Of a stretch of 64,000 bases of DNA, positions 32,649 to 45,025 are shown piece after piece. The stretch's first letter is position 1, and each line of letters starts with the position of its first letter. A program made the translations under genes and the position numbers. Source of the DNA: Heracleum sosnowskyi (lineage: Eukaryota > Streptophyta > Magnoliopsida > Apiales > Apiaceae); contig CM061238.1 of NCBI GenBank assembly GCA_030848705.1, positions 29,356,655 to 29,420,654 of the forward strand, written 5' to 3'. The notes beneath the pieces are model-generated. The model did not search any database. It was not told where the DNA came from and worked only from the letters and a program-made list of their open reading frames with translations.

Positions 32649-35600
32649 TCAACATACCAGATTCAGCATTCCCAATTCACTTACCAACCTGTTGAAGGTT
32701 GCTTCATCCAATGGCTTAGTGAAGATGTCAGCTAGTTGCTTGTCAGTTGGGACATAGATCAGCTTCACAGTTCCTTGTTCAACATGCTCTCTGATAAAGT
32801 GATGTCTTATATCAATGTACTTTGTCCTAGAGTGTTGAACTGGATTGTCTGAAATGGCTATGGCACTAGTGTTGTCACAGTAAATAGGAATGTCTCTTAA
32901 CACTAGACCATAATCCAGAAGTTGATTCTTCATCCATAGAATTTGTGCACAGCAACTGCCTGCAGTAATATATTCAGCTTCTGCAGTTGAGGTAGAAACT
33001 GAATGTTGCTTCTTGCTAAACCATGAGACCAATCTTCCACCAAGAAATTGACAGCTACCAGTAGTACTCTTTCTGTCAATCTTGCATCCAGCATAGTCTG
33101 AGTCTGAGTAACCAATTAGATCAAATCCAGTGTTCTTAGGATACCAAAGGCCTAGGTTAGGAGTGCCTTTTAGGTATCTAAAGATTCTCTTGATGGCTAC
33201 TAAGTGTGACTCCTTTGGATCACTTTGAAACCTTGCACAGAGACATGTAGCAAACATGATGTCAGGTCTGCTAGCAGTTAGGTATAGGAGAGATCCTACC
33301 ATGCCTCTATAGGTGCTTGAGACAACTTTCTTTCCTTTAGGGTCAAGATTCAGACTAGTTGATGTGGACATTGGTGTCTTTGCAGGTGATGAATCTTCCA
33401 AGTTGAACTTTTTGAGAAGTTCCTTGATGTATTTAGCTTGACAAATGAAGATTCCATCAGGTTGTTGAAGAATTTGTAATCCCAGAAAGAATGACAATTC
33501 TCCCATCATACTCATCTCATATTTGTTACTCATGAGAGAGGAAAACTTCTCACACAGCTTCTCATTTGTAGAACCAAAAATGATGTCATCCACATAGATT
33601 TGTACCATAATGATGTCCTTACCATGATGTTTGTAGAAAAGTGTCTTGTCCACAACTCCTCTAGTAAACTGATTTTCCAAAAGAAAGGTGGAAAGTGTGT
33701 CATACCAAGCCCTGGGTGCTTGCTTTAGTCCATACAAAGCCTTGAAGAGTTTGTACACAAAATCATACATTTCAGCATCCTCAAACCCTGGTGGTTGTTC
33801 AACATACACTTCTTCTTCCAATTCTCCATTTAGGAAGGCACTTTTGACATCCATCTGAAATACTTTGAAGTTGCAGTGTGTAGCATAGGCTAGAAAGATT
33901 CTTATAGCTTCAACTCTTGCAACAGGTGCAAATGTCTCATCATAATCTATTCCTTCCTGTTGACAGTAACCTTTAGCCACTAGCCTTGCTTTGTTTCTTG
34001 TCACTGATCCATTTTCATCAAGCTTGTTTCTGAAAACCCATTTGGTCTCAATGACTGACTTTCCCTTAGGTCTTGGAACCAACTTCCATACATTGTTTCT
34101 TTCAAACTGATTTAGCTCTTCTTGCATGGCTATCACCCAGTCAGAATCCAACAATGCTTCATCAGTTGTCTTGGGTTCCACTTGAGACAGGAAGCATGAA
34201 AACATGCTGTCAGCAGAGACTTTGTTCCTTGTCCTCACTCCAGAAGTAGGGTCACCAATGATAAGGTCATTTGTGTGATCCTTGTTCCACTTGGTGATTC
34301 TGGGCAAGCTACTTGATTGTACAGGAACAGTTGCTTCAGTTTGTTGAGTTGAATGCTCACCAATTCCATTGTCTTCACCATGTTCTTCATTGTCTCCAGA
34401 GTCATCACTGTTATGAATGTTATAAGTTATGGTTTGTGACTGAGCTGGAGTTTGGTTGACAGTAATGGTATTGACAGTATCTTTGTCAACTTCAACAGTT
34501 TGAGTGAAGCTAGGTTCTTCATCAACAATTTCCTCAGCTTCCAAGTATCCTTGATTCTCAAATCTGAATGTCTGCATCTTTCCTTCTTCATGCAGTCCTG
34601 GAAACTTGGTTTCATCAAATGTGACATTAACACTTTCTTCAATAATCCTGTGTTCCATAACATAAACTCTGTAGGCAGTCCTTTCTGTGCTGTAACCCAT
34701 GAATAGTCCTTCAAATGCCTTGGTGTCAAATTTTCCTTTCTTCACATGGTTATCCTTCATCATAAAGCATTTGCTCCCAAACACATGAAAGTATTTGACA
34801 GTAGGTTTCTTCCCAGTTAGCAGACAGTAAGGTGTACTTGCATGAGTTTTGTTAATCATGGTTATGTTTTGAGTATAACAAGCTGTGTTGATAGCTTCAG
34901 CCCAGAAATATGTTGGCAGTTTGGCATCATGCAACATAGTTCTAGCTGCTTCAATGAGAGTCATGTTCTTTCTTTCTACAACTCCATTCTGCTGTGGAGT
35001 CCTTGCAGCAGAGAATTGTTGTACAATTCCTTCATCTTTACAGAAATTTCCAAGTGTGGCATTTCTGAATTATGTACCATTGTCACTCCTCAAGATTTGG
35101 ACTTTTGAGTTTGGAGTTCTATCAAGAACTCTGACTTGATCAATAATCACTTGAGCAGCTTCATCTTTGGATTCAAGAAATTTCACCCAAGTGTACCTTG
35201 AGTAATCATCCACCATTACTAAGGCATATCTCTTTTTGGCCATAGATGGTACATTGACTGGTCCAAAGAGATCCATGTGAATCAACTTGAGTGCTTCTAT
35301 GTTGGTGTTCATTTGCTTGGACTTGTGCACAGCTCTCCTTAGTTTGCCCATTTGACAATCTTCACACAGTCCTTCTTGACAGAATTCCTGTTGGGGCAAA
35401 CCTCTCACTAACTCCTTCTTCATCAAAATATTCATTGTCTTGAAGTTGAGATGTGAGAGTTTCCTGTGCCAAAGCATACTGTCACCAACAGTTGATTTAC
35501 TGTAAAAATAGTAAACTTTATCCTTCTTTGTTGAGTTTAAGTCAGCAACAAACAAGCTTCCTTTTCTGACCCCTTTTAAAGAGAGGCTCCCATCCTTCTT

Positions 35601-35897
35601 GTGATAGATGTTACACATCATCATATCAAAATCAACCTTGAATCCCCTGTCACTGAATTGGCTGACACTGAGTAGATTGTGCTTCAATCCATCCACAAGA
35701 GCAATGTCTTCAATGACAACATTTCCAATTTCCAGACAGCCATATCCCACTGTGTAACCTTTGCTGTTGTCTCCAAAGGTTATGATTGGGCCAGCTTTCT
35801 CTACATAGTGTGATAGCAGGGCTTTATCACCTGTCATGTGTCTTGAGAAACCACTGTCAATGATCCACATGACTTGATCTTTCTTCTTGCCCTGCAA
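32649..35897 (-). pseudogene. pol: Copia pol: protease, integrase, RT, RNase H (one internal stop)
   Basis: The polymerase polyprotein runs in one phase from 35897 to 32649 with a TAA at 35072-35070. Protease site WIIDSGFSRHMTG lies near the start. The GAG-pre-integrase zinc motif (WHRKLSHLN, then CEDC) follows. The integrase core shows LIHMDLFGP, RSDNGT and [11 protein letters not shown], the stop falling just after RSDNGT. Reverse transcriptase has YVDDIIFGS, and RNase H ends with STAEAEY, the CDNTSA region and DIFTKPL. All domains are complete apart from the nonsense codon, which looks like a GAA-to-TAA change. Confidence 0.92.
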
Positions 35898-36023
35898 AAC
35901 AGAATGTGTTTAAGTTGCATATGGTACTCAATCCCTGTTGGGTCCTGCAGTGTTGGGTCCTGCAGTTTTAGTGTCTCCTGAGTTTCTTCCAGTCATAAAA
36001 TCACAAGCATCATCAAAAACCTC

Positions 36024-37346
36024 CTATTTGACTTCTCTTTTCACCCACTTAGGCTTAGAATTGGACTTGATCCTTTTCTTAGTGGATGAAGCCTTTTTGA
36101 TGTTGCCAGCAGGCTCAGAAGTCTCAACAGTGTGCATGTATGAACATTTTTCTGTAGTGAGAATAGGTAAGTTAAAGCATGTACTCATGGCAGTGATCTT
36201 GCATGGCATACATTCAATGTTATTACAGACACTCATAGTTCTATGCATAAGAGGGGTTCTGTGTAAGTTACCATTGAGTTCAGTAGCATTGATCTTATCC
36301 TCAATTGGGTTCTTACAAACATGTGTTAAATGATGTGAAGATCCACAGTTATTGCATAGTTTCCTAGAAGCACCTCCAACATTAGTGTATCCATTTCCTT
36401 TATTGACACCTACTTTACCATTCCTATTCTTAGACTTGGGAGTTACTGGATTGACAGTGTGTTCAGAAGTTGCTGTCGAACTTTCCTTGACAGTACCTTT
36501 TATTCCAACTGTCTTGACAGAAGGTTTGGAAGTTACTGTCTTGGAAACATTCTTGACAGCATCTTTGGAAGATTCTGTCTTGCCAACTGTGACAGCATCT
36601 TTTGAACTTACTGTCTGATTGCTTGGTAAGTTTACTGTCTTGGGGATTGTGACAGTATCCTTTCCATCCTTGGATGTGCTGTCAACACCTTCATCCTCAT
36701 CAAGAATTTCTTGTTTGATGAGCATGGCTTCTTCATCAAACTCAATTTCTGCAGCTTTGAAGATAGGAGTTTTAACCTTCTTGAGAATGGTGGGTTTGAC
36801 AGCAGCATTTTCAGAACAATCTTGAATCACAGTTTCCTTTCCAGGTCTTCTACCATATGAAAAACCTATACCAACTGTCTGATTTTCTGTATGCTTATCA
36901 TTGTAATCCTGAACTATCTTTGATGAGTTTTTATAAGCCTTAATCTTGAATTCATTTTCAGCAATCTCATTCCTCAGGAATTCCTCAACCTCTTTAGCAC
37001 ATTTTAATTCATTTTTAAGTCTAGCATTCTCCTGAGCTAAAGAGTCTAGTGAACTGGTTTTGAGAACAAGAGATTCATTTTCAGACTTTAGTGTTTCATT
37101 TAGCTTACTCAGCCTAGTGATTTCCTCATTAGCAGCAGATAAGCTAGTATAGACATTGAACATTTCAGCACTTAAGTCTTTAATGGTTTTCTTATACTCA
37201 TCAGTGGACATATCAAGTAAGACAAGTGAAGGTACCTGACTTGAAGATGTTGATGCTACTTCATCAGTGCTAGCCATGAGAGCTAGGTTGACATATTCTT
37301 CTTCTTCATCATCATCAGACTCATCCCAACACTTTCCTTCAGCCAC
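36024..37346 (-). pseudogene. Copia gag C-terminal / linker segment
   Basis: In phase with both gag and pol. It starts in an acidic stretch (DESDDDEEEEYV), passes through a coiled-coil-like region (KNELKCAKEVEEFLRNEIAENE) and a KDTV/KDAV-rich disordered region, and contains a second zinc knuckle (CNNCGSSHHLTHVC). A TAG at 36026-36024 ends it. The same phase continues past a TGA near 35933 and a TAA near 35918 before the protease. All appear to be single-codon stops in an originally continuous gag-pol frame. Confidence 0.8.
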
Positions 37347-37421
37347 ATAGGCTCTACCTTGATTCTTCTTAGAGTATCCACCAGTTCCTTTCTCAAACCT
37401 CTAAACCTGTTTGGGTCTTTT

Positions 37422-38665
37422 TCATTCAGTAGCAAAATGACCAGGTTCACCACAGTTGTAACACTTGAATTTTGACCTATCCACAAATCCAGTCTTGTAT
37501 CCTCCTTTGGTTGAACTTCCCACAGCAGCCTTTGATGAACTTCCCTTGTTGAACTTGGATGCTTGGCCTTGGGGCTTGTATGACCTATCCTTCTTGAACC
37601 TAAAGTTCTTGAACTTTTTGGCCATGTAAGCCATAGTAGGATTGTCCATGCTTTCCAGTTCCTCCATTGTGTAGAAGTCTTCATCTTCCACATCCTTGAG
37701 CTGCAGTACTACTTTCTCATCATCTTCAACAACCTCTTCTATCTTCAAGGATTGTGCAGGGGTTGGTTGTGTGATTTGTAGTACTTCACTTGGCAGTGTG
37801 ATCCTTGGCACATGTGCTACTAGGGCACTTGACATATTAGCCATCTTGTTCCTTGTTCCACTCTGTATGGCTCTCTTTTGAAAGAGTTCAAGTTCATAGG
37901 ATTTCAGAATGCCATAAAGTGTCTCAAAGGTTATATTGTTGAGATCTCTTCCTTCTCGTATGGCTGTTGTCTTGTGTTCAAGGTGATCAGGCAGTGTAAG
38001 CAGGAACTTGACATTCAATTCTTTTATGTCATAGTACTTGCCATGTATCTGTAGTTCAGTTAAGAGCTTACTGAACCTTTCAAACATGGAAGTTAAGTCT
38101 TCACCAGGCTTGGCCATGAAAGCCTCATATTGTGATATCAGTATTTGCCTTGGTTGCCCTTAACTTCTTCACTTCCTTCACATAGTAAAGCTAACCTGAT
38201 CCACATCTCCTTGGCAGATGTGCAGCTTATCACACTTCCACACATGGCTTTATCCAACGTGAGAGAATCGAGCAAGATGAGTTGCAAGTGATCATCTAGC
38301 ACCATCTTCTCCTTCTCAGGTTCCAAAATTTCCGAGGGATCTTTGGGAACCCAATGTGCAGGAATGATTTCACCATTTACTGTTGTGGCTTCAATTTCCT
38401 TCCTTGGAATGAAAAGACCATTCTCGAGAATACCTAGGTATAGTGGATTCGCAGCTTTGATAAACAACAAGATCTTTCTTTTCCAAATGTTGTAGTTCTC
38501 TTTATCAAAAGCTGGGATCTTGATACTGCTTGATTTCTGCATTGTCGTCGTGATCTCAGATATGTATGTTAATCTGTATGCTCTGATACCAGTTGTTGGT
38601 CCTCGTGTATTGCAGAAGGGGGGGATGAATGAAATACTGATAAAATTCAATCTCAATTTCAACAA
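37422..38665 (-). pseudogene. gag: Copia gag, frameshifted, zinc knuckle cut by stop
   Basis: Two overlapping phases encode gag. The N-terminal part (38665-38138; likely start MQKSSSIKIPAFDKENY) has the UBN2/gag motif YNIWKRKILLFIKAANP. A single-base shift near 38120-38140 moves the frame to 38117-37422 (FMAKPGEDLTSMFERFS). The nucleocapsid zinc knuckle CYNCGEPGHFATE loses its last Cys to a TGA at 37424-37422, and a TAG follows a few codons later. The upstream part of the longer frame (38665 to about 38545) overlaps the primer site and LTR end, so the true start is the downstream ATG. Confidence 0.85.
38580..38591 (-). other. Copia primer binding site (initiator tRNA-Met)
   Basis: On the minus strand TGGTATCAGAGC, complementary to the 3' end of plant initiator tRNA-Met, begins two bases after the 5' LTR. 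Confidence 0.92.
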
Positions 38666-39643
38666 CCAAAACTAAGATTTAACGTTATCAGTAATATGTA
38701 TGCATTCACAAACAGTATGGTCTAAAGACAAGTTTCACAAAATAAATGTTTTTATTTATTTTGCAAAGTGTTGCTACAACCTCAAGAGAGAATTCTTGAG
38801 CTTCGGTTTTTTTCAAGACACTTACTTGCTTTTGTTACTTGCCTAGAATGAATTGATAGTCTAAGTATAAACTAATCCTATCACTGTCAACACGGGTTTG
38901 TGAAGCTGCTGTCATTATCAAGTGGCAGCTTCTTAAAAAATGTCTACCCATGTGACTTTCCTAAATTGCTAACATGTCAGATATACATTACGAAGAAAGC
39001 AACCTAGATTCATTCTATTTCCAGCTAAAACAATTCAGCAAATAGAGACTTGACCTTGCTCTTGAATTGATTCGCTTTTGTTTTGTAGTGCTTGAAGCTT
39101 CTGTCGTAGTCTTGCAGACTTGGTGCAGCTTAGGGATACTGCAACACGCCTGTTTCTTGAACATTGAAACTGTCACGGGATTTGACTGAGAAGATACCTA
39201 GAACAAGAATCTTTCTCGAGACAGTTACTTTTGCCGCAAAGCTTGTTGTCACAGGAATGTTCTTTTGGTGACAGTATGAGTTCCACGTACAGAGTGCTGT
39301 CGAGGTTTCCAAACTTGCTGTTGAGGGCTAAAGTTGCTGTCGCGTAGTCTTCCGCCAATGTTGCTGTCAGAGTGAATATGCTGTCGTGACTTGCAACATT
39401 CTGTCTTCTTGTAATCTTACTGTCAATGCTTATGACATTAACCTTTATTCATGATGTCATCTAATATGCATTCTTTGAGGCTTGAACACATCAAGTGAAC
39501 TTCTTCCAAATTACACAACTAAAATGACATTGCATACTGATTACAAGAACATACTTTGGCTGTGACAGTATGTTCTACTTAATTAAAAATTAAGTACATA
39601 CAAGGTTAAGTTGTTTCTATGCTATCACCCATAAATCCCAACA
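38594..39643 (-). repeat. 5' LTR of Copia element
   Basis: 1050 bp, starting TGTTGGTCC and ending CCCAACA on the plus strand, about 98% identical by eye to the copy at 25439-26489. It contains several CTGTCA/TGACAG hexamers. Confidence 0.93.
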
Positions 39644-39834
39644 ATTGTCCACCATAAAAAATTCACGTTTTATTCAATCATCTAAAATAAACAGATAGTT
39701 ACCAACTAATTGTATTATTTTTCATAAAAGTTAACATAATTAATATATAATTTACCATATTAATCAATTTTGAACAATTATTTTGGGACAAGTTAAAAAT
39801 GAAATAGTGGACAATAAAAATGGGACGGAGGGAG

Positions 39835-41347
39835 TAGTAAGATAATATTTAAATACTAAAAAGTGTATTTTGATAATCAAAACCAAATATAATTGAATTT
39901 TTTATATTAGATAGGATTCTCTACGTAAAAATTGGTAACTTTCTTTTCTGTTCATCGGTACTTCCAGTTTGATAATAATTGTTAAACCAAATTTTGGGAT
40001 ATTGATTCATATCAATTTCAGTATTAAAAAATTCTCAATATAATGCTCATGTATATCATGGCTAAAAATCATATCAATTATATTATTAAAAAATTCTCAA
40101 TATAATGCTCATGTAGACCATGACTAACAAATAACAATAAGACACGTGCACCTATGTTATAAAAAACTTAAGAGAAATCATCTACATGAATTTATGTTGC
40201 AAATTTTATTGTACAAATTACAAGTAAAACGATTTAGTTGATTAATATTAACATAACACTTTTTTTGAAGGGACATATAATTTGATTCATCCAAGTTATA
40301 TTATATTATTTTACATATAACAAACATAAAAGAATAATATTAAAATATTATTAAAAATTGTGAGTTTCATATTTATTAACAATAATGTTAAATATAATAC
40401 TTATAAAGAATAAGGATCAGAGGTTAATCTCACCATACTTTTCCTAAGATCAAAATACATGTAAATAGATAAATCTAATCATCTATTCTTAAACTTTTAC
40501 CTAATATACATTTTAATTTATTTATAAATTAGAAAATTAAGTAATTAGATGGTTAATATAATACACTCAAATGATCAATTACTACCGCATGAGTCGAGAT
40601 CTTTATTCTCGTATTCATAACATACTAACAAAATTTTAAGTTTCGAATCACCTCACTAACATATTAATATTACATATTTCAAAAATTAACAAAATAAATA
40701 AAAGAAAATTGGGGGGCACGAAGATTAAGAATGGTAAAGAAAAGAGAAGAAATAATAGGTAAGTTGGTGGAACTTGCTAAAACTTATGAAGAAAAATAAA
40801 CTATTTTAAGAAATTTTAACAATTGGTTGGGACATCTTAAAAGAAAAATGTTGACAATCTGGTTGGGACAAATGTAGTATATTTTATCCATAATTTTGGT
40901 TATTACAGTATAATAGCATAAAAAATAAGAATAATTAAACTTTAAAATAAATAGATGATAATCGTGAAGTTTTCGAACTCCATCAACGGTTTATCAAATA
41001 TAAAAATTAATATTTTTATCTCTAAATATATTTTAAAAAAAAGTCGAGAGTTTTGTTTGTTGTTGGACGATAATACTACAAAAATGTAAGCATCATTGAA
41101 TCTTAATAAATTGATGAGAACCGTTTAATATAATGTCAAAGAATATTTTATACTTTAATAGACAAATTATTTTATAAACAAGTTCAAGGTTCGAAATTCA
41201 CCAACAATATATTTAGAAAAAATTGTATTTTAGAATTATAAATATTAATATAATTAAAAAAATAAAAAGAATATGAATACTAATAAATTATAAATTAATA
41301 TAATAAAAAAATTTAAAAAAATATATGTGCATTGCATGGGTTATAAG
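39835..41347. other. AT-rich body of Helitron-like copy 2
   Basis: Very AT-rich, no coding frame. It includes a short direct repeat of ATTAAAAAATTCTCAATATAATGCTCATGTA at about 40024-40054 and 40083-40113. Confidence 0.5.
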
Positions 41348-41639
41348 CTAGTACTAGCGTAAAAGCCTGTGCACTGGAATAATTCTCGCCCGAAATTGTT
41401 AATATATTTAGATAATTTTGTAATTAGAAATTCGAAAAATGATAAGATTTTTGATTTTATCTCATATTTATAGTACTTTTGTAATATGGCATGCCCACTT
41501 ATATCAACCTAATATTTTATAACTTGATTAGATTTAAGTTACTGACATTTTTGTTCTCTCTCTCAGCCTCCCTCTTTCTTCTTTTCATAGCAGCCGTCCG
41601 GACTTCCATCGGCCAATTACATCAACCTAATATTTTATA

Positions 41640-42880
41640 ACTTGATTAGATTCCATAAAATTTGGATAAATGTTCATATGATAATAATTACATCATTACT
41701 TATAATCGTTAAAATATTAATATGGTTTTCAATGATGTCTGTGAACTTTATCAAATTGATTATTTGAATATAAAATAAAAAAATTAGCAAAATTGTCGGT
41801 ATATAACATAGGCGATGTGATTTTAACATTGTCAGAGTATATTTGTAAAAAATTGATATATACGTAAGGTTGAGACATATTACGAAATTTATTAATATTA
41901 TGTAAAAGTCATCCATGCGGTGTCTCACTCATTTTTTCATATATTTTTGTACATATTCATACACTTTTAAATTCAAATATTTAGTTTTAACCTAATGTTT
42001 ATTACAAAATATTGAAGTTTTATCTTTCTTCTTTTCATAGCAGCCGCCAGGGCTTCCATCGGTTTTCATAGGTGGAAATTCCCGAATCATTTAATTTATT
42101 TGATTTATTTTTATTTTATTCAATAATCCTCCTCAATGGGTAAGGATTTATGCCTTCTTAGTTTGTTTTGTTTGTTTAATTAAATCTCATCTCGGTGAGT
42201 TTTGTTCCAAATTTATTTGGATTTTGTTTATCCTCTCTGTGAGAGTTTGGTGTGTTATGGATTCAGGGATGAAGATTTTTATGGGATTGCAATTACGGTC
42301 GATAGCTCGAACTAGTTGTGGCGAAGCGGGTATATATATATATATATATCAACTTCAACAAATCGCTTGATTGTGTCTCCATAAAGTCTGGATTAATCAG
42401 CGATATGATCTATTTTATGTTTGTTCGACTCGATTATTTTTGTAGATGTCGTACGAATTTTCATTATTAATTAATTCCTCTTTCAAAAAAAACTTGATTA
42501 GATTTCATAAAATTTGGATAAATATCCATACGGTAATTATCACATGATTATTTTTAATTGCTAAAATATTAATATGATTTTCAATAACGTGATATAAACT
42601 TTATCAAATTGATTATTTGAGTATAAAATAAATAAATATTTTACCAAAATTGTCTGTATATAACATAGGCGATGTGATTTTAACATTGTAAGATATATTT
42701 GTAAATAATTGATATATACGTAAAGCTGAGACATATTACGAAATCTATCAATATTATGTAAAAGTCATTCATGCGGTGTCTCACTCATTTTTTCATATAT
42801 TTTGGTACATATTCATACACTTTTAAACTCAAATATTTTGTTTTATTCTAATGTTTATTACATAGTATTGAAATTCTATT
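41640..42880. repeat. Direct duplication of about 385 bp
   Basis: 41640-42024 and 42491-42878 are similar over their length, sharing ACTTTATCAAATTGATTATT and ATAACATAGGCGATGTGATT, at roughly 85-90% by eye. A 40-bp segment with CTTCTTTTCATAGCAGCCG is also duplicated (41572 and 42024). No gene here. Confidence 0.75.
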
Positions 42881-44141
42881 CTAAAATTTTGGTAAATTGA
42901 AACATTTTTTATCTTATAATTTCGAATTACCTTTTAACTTGACTTTAAATTTTCACAAATATTTTGTTCAATATAAATTATGATTAGGCGACCTTAATGA
43001 CATGTGCATTTTCATGATATCTAAGATTAAATATTTTGATTTCATCATAGATACATCTAAGCATATGTTATAACTCAAACATTACGTATTGTATTGATCA
43101 AATCATTATATTATATTAAAATTCGTATTACCGAACTTTATTCGAGTTATAGTCTAACTCTCAATGGTCATTATTAATAATTATTTCAATTTTGTAATAT
43201 TTATGATTCAAAAAATCATATCTTTTTTTCATTTTATATTAAATATTTATTATGTTATTTTCTATATATATAACATAAATCCTATTTTTAGAGTTGGCAT
43301 AATTTTTAACATAAATTCAATTATTTTGTTTTCTTTATATTTAATGTTTTTAGACCAATCATACCTCTAAATTGCTGAAAATCTAAATAGTTGGTCGACC
43401 AAATATTTCTAGTATGACTCGCATATTTAAAACTTTATATACCTAAATATTATGTAATGCAGTCATTTATTATGTATAATTTGATAAATAAAAATAAATA
43501 TTTCTTAAAGCCAAATCTATTTTTTATTTCAGTAATTTAATATCTACACGAAGACGAATGATTTCTTTTTCGGACTCGATTACATTTATCTATAATCTTA
43601 TATTATTTTAAAATTTTATTTTTATGTAAATCCATTAAAATGCTTTTTATAATTACATATTATGCAATATTTTATAAATAGTATAAACCAATGTTTTATT
43701 TACTTAAAAATAAAAAATAAAAAATAAATAGGAGAAGAAGAGAAAATGTGGTTTATCTAATAATTTTTTTTAAAGAAAACTCAAAATAAAATGTAGTTAT
43801 GAGTTTGATTAGATAAGGTTAGTGGTTTGATTCCCTGTATAACTTAATTTCATCTACTCTTTGCGTAAATATAAAAGAGGTGGCGTTTTTGTAATATTTT
43901 AACATTTAGGGGCCAAAACATAAATTCACATATATTAAAATGACATATATCAATATTATGAATTGGCAAAAGAGAATTGTAGATTATGCTCAATCGCTAA
44001 AAATATTTATTTTAACTATATATTGTGCAATATTATAGAAAAAATATAAATCAATATTTATTTACTCAAAAATAAAATTAAAAAATGGGAGAAGAAGTGA
44101 TTTATCTAAAATGAGTTTGAAAATAAATTCAAAACATAGTG

Positions 44142-44196
44142 TAGCACAGTTGGCTATGGCATGAGTTTGTTAGGAAAATGTTAGTGGTTCAATTCC
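44142..44196 (+). other. tRNA-like pol III A/B box pair
   Basis: TAGCACAGTTGG (44142-44153) fits the A box and GGTTCAATTCC (44186-44196) fits the B box with one mismatch, at tRNA-like spacing. A degraded relative (GGTTTGATTCCC) lies near 43832. It may be a tRNA-derived SINE head or tRNA remnant; no cloverleaf was folded. Confidence 0.3.
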
Positions 44197-44739
44197 CAAT
44201 ATTAATATAATTTCACTATTTTTTACATAATTGTTAAATGATGACATTTTTATAATTTTAGAAAATATAAGGATAAAATGACAATCTTTGTTTGAGGTTT
44301 AATATATAGTAATAGATATATGAACAACTACAAGCACTATATATGATTTTTCTTAACAAAAGTTAATTGATTCTAGTTATTATAAAATATAAAGTTATAT
44401 TTCGTACAGTTTTGCATTAATCTTTGTTATAAATAATATTATCTCAATAACTTTTTAATGAATTTAATCGGTTAGAATAGATTTTATATGAAGTACATTT
44501 TAGAGTGTATAATAGTTAAGTCGGTAACAATAGGTTAGGTTTTATATAATAACATCCTTAAAAATGATTTTTAATGTAATCAATATATATACTTATATAA
44601 AGGATAAGACGGGGGGCATTGAGTTGGCGCCTCTACAATCGCTCCATTCTATTTTTCTAATTTTCTCAATTTTTCACAATTTTTAATTTTAATAATTACA
44701 ACTTCCTTTATTATTTTCGATTTTGTAGGAAGGAAATTG

Positions 44740-45025
44740 AAAATTACACTTTTATTATTTTCAAACTTGATAGAACTTTCTTTTATTATTTTCAAACTTG
44801 ATAGAACTTTCTTTGATTTAGAAAATTACAACTTCCTTATTATTTTCGAATTTGTAGACTTGATAGAACTTTCTTTTATTATTTTCAAACTTGATAGAAC
44901 TTTCTTTGATTTAGAAAATTACAACTTCCTTATTATTTTTGAATTTGTAGGACTTGATAGAACTTTCTTTAATTTAGAAAATTTCTTTGATTTAGAAAAT
45001 TACAACTTCCTTATTATTTTCAAGC
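44740..45025. repeat. Tandem repeats of TTATTATTTTCAAACTTGATAG type
   Basis: Imperfect units of about 40-100 bp containing CTTGATAGAACTTTCTTTGAT and AGAAAATTACAACTTCC, copied several times. The 132-codon ORF over it is a translation of the repeat, not a gene. Confidence 0.75.

Larger units (their letters stand above)
25439..39643 (-). mobile_element. Ty1/Copia LTR retrotransposon, 14.2 kb (SIRE/Maximus-like), minus strand
   Basis: Two LTRs of about 1050 bp (38594-39643 and 25439-26489) bracket the element, with a perfect 5-bp target duplication ATTGT (25434-25438, 39644-39648). On the minus strand the order is 5' LTR, tRNA-Met primer site, gag, protease, integrase, RT, RNase H, a 93-codon ORF, a motif-rich spacer, a 1576-codon ORF, polypurine tract and 3' LTR. 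By eye the LTRs differ at about 20 positions, roughly 2%, so insertion is fairly recent. Gag-pol holds several stops and one frameshift. Great length and a long ORF after pol suggest the SIRE/Maximus lineage, but placement needs an RT tree. Confidence 0.93.
25415..39834. mobile_element. Stowaway MITE (about 210 bp) split by Copia insertion
   Basis: Left part 25415-25438 reads TTCCCTCCGTCCCATTTTTA; right part 39649-39834 ends TGGGACGGAGGGAG. These are the inverted ends of Stowaway (Tc1/mariner-type) MITEs, and TA lies on both sides (25413-25414, 39835-39836). Removing the Copia element and one copy of its target duplication leaves about 210 bp, a normal Stowaway size. Confidence 0.85.
25260..41352 (+). 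mobile_element. Helitron-like element (copy 2) split by nested insertions
   Basis: Starts TCATTTTATATAATAAGCG after an A and ends GGGTTATAAGCTAG before a T. Start and end match copy 1 at 24459-25057. Its interior was enlarged by a Stowaway MITE and then a 14.2-kb Copia element. Without these it would be about 1.7 kb. It encodes no Rep/helicase. Confidence 0.4.
41353..44316 (-). mobile_element. Helitron-like element on minus strand
   Basis: On the minus strand it would start TCTATTACTATATATTAAAC (44316 leftward) and end GTGCACAGGCTTTTACGCTAGT (at 41353). Starts of the TCTATTACTATATA type and CTAG ends are usual for plant non-autonomous Helitrons. It abuts copy 2 tail to tail, giving CTAGTACTAG at the junction. 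No Rep/helicase frame is present. Confidence 0.4.
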
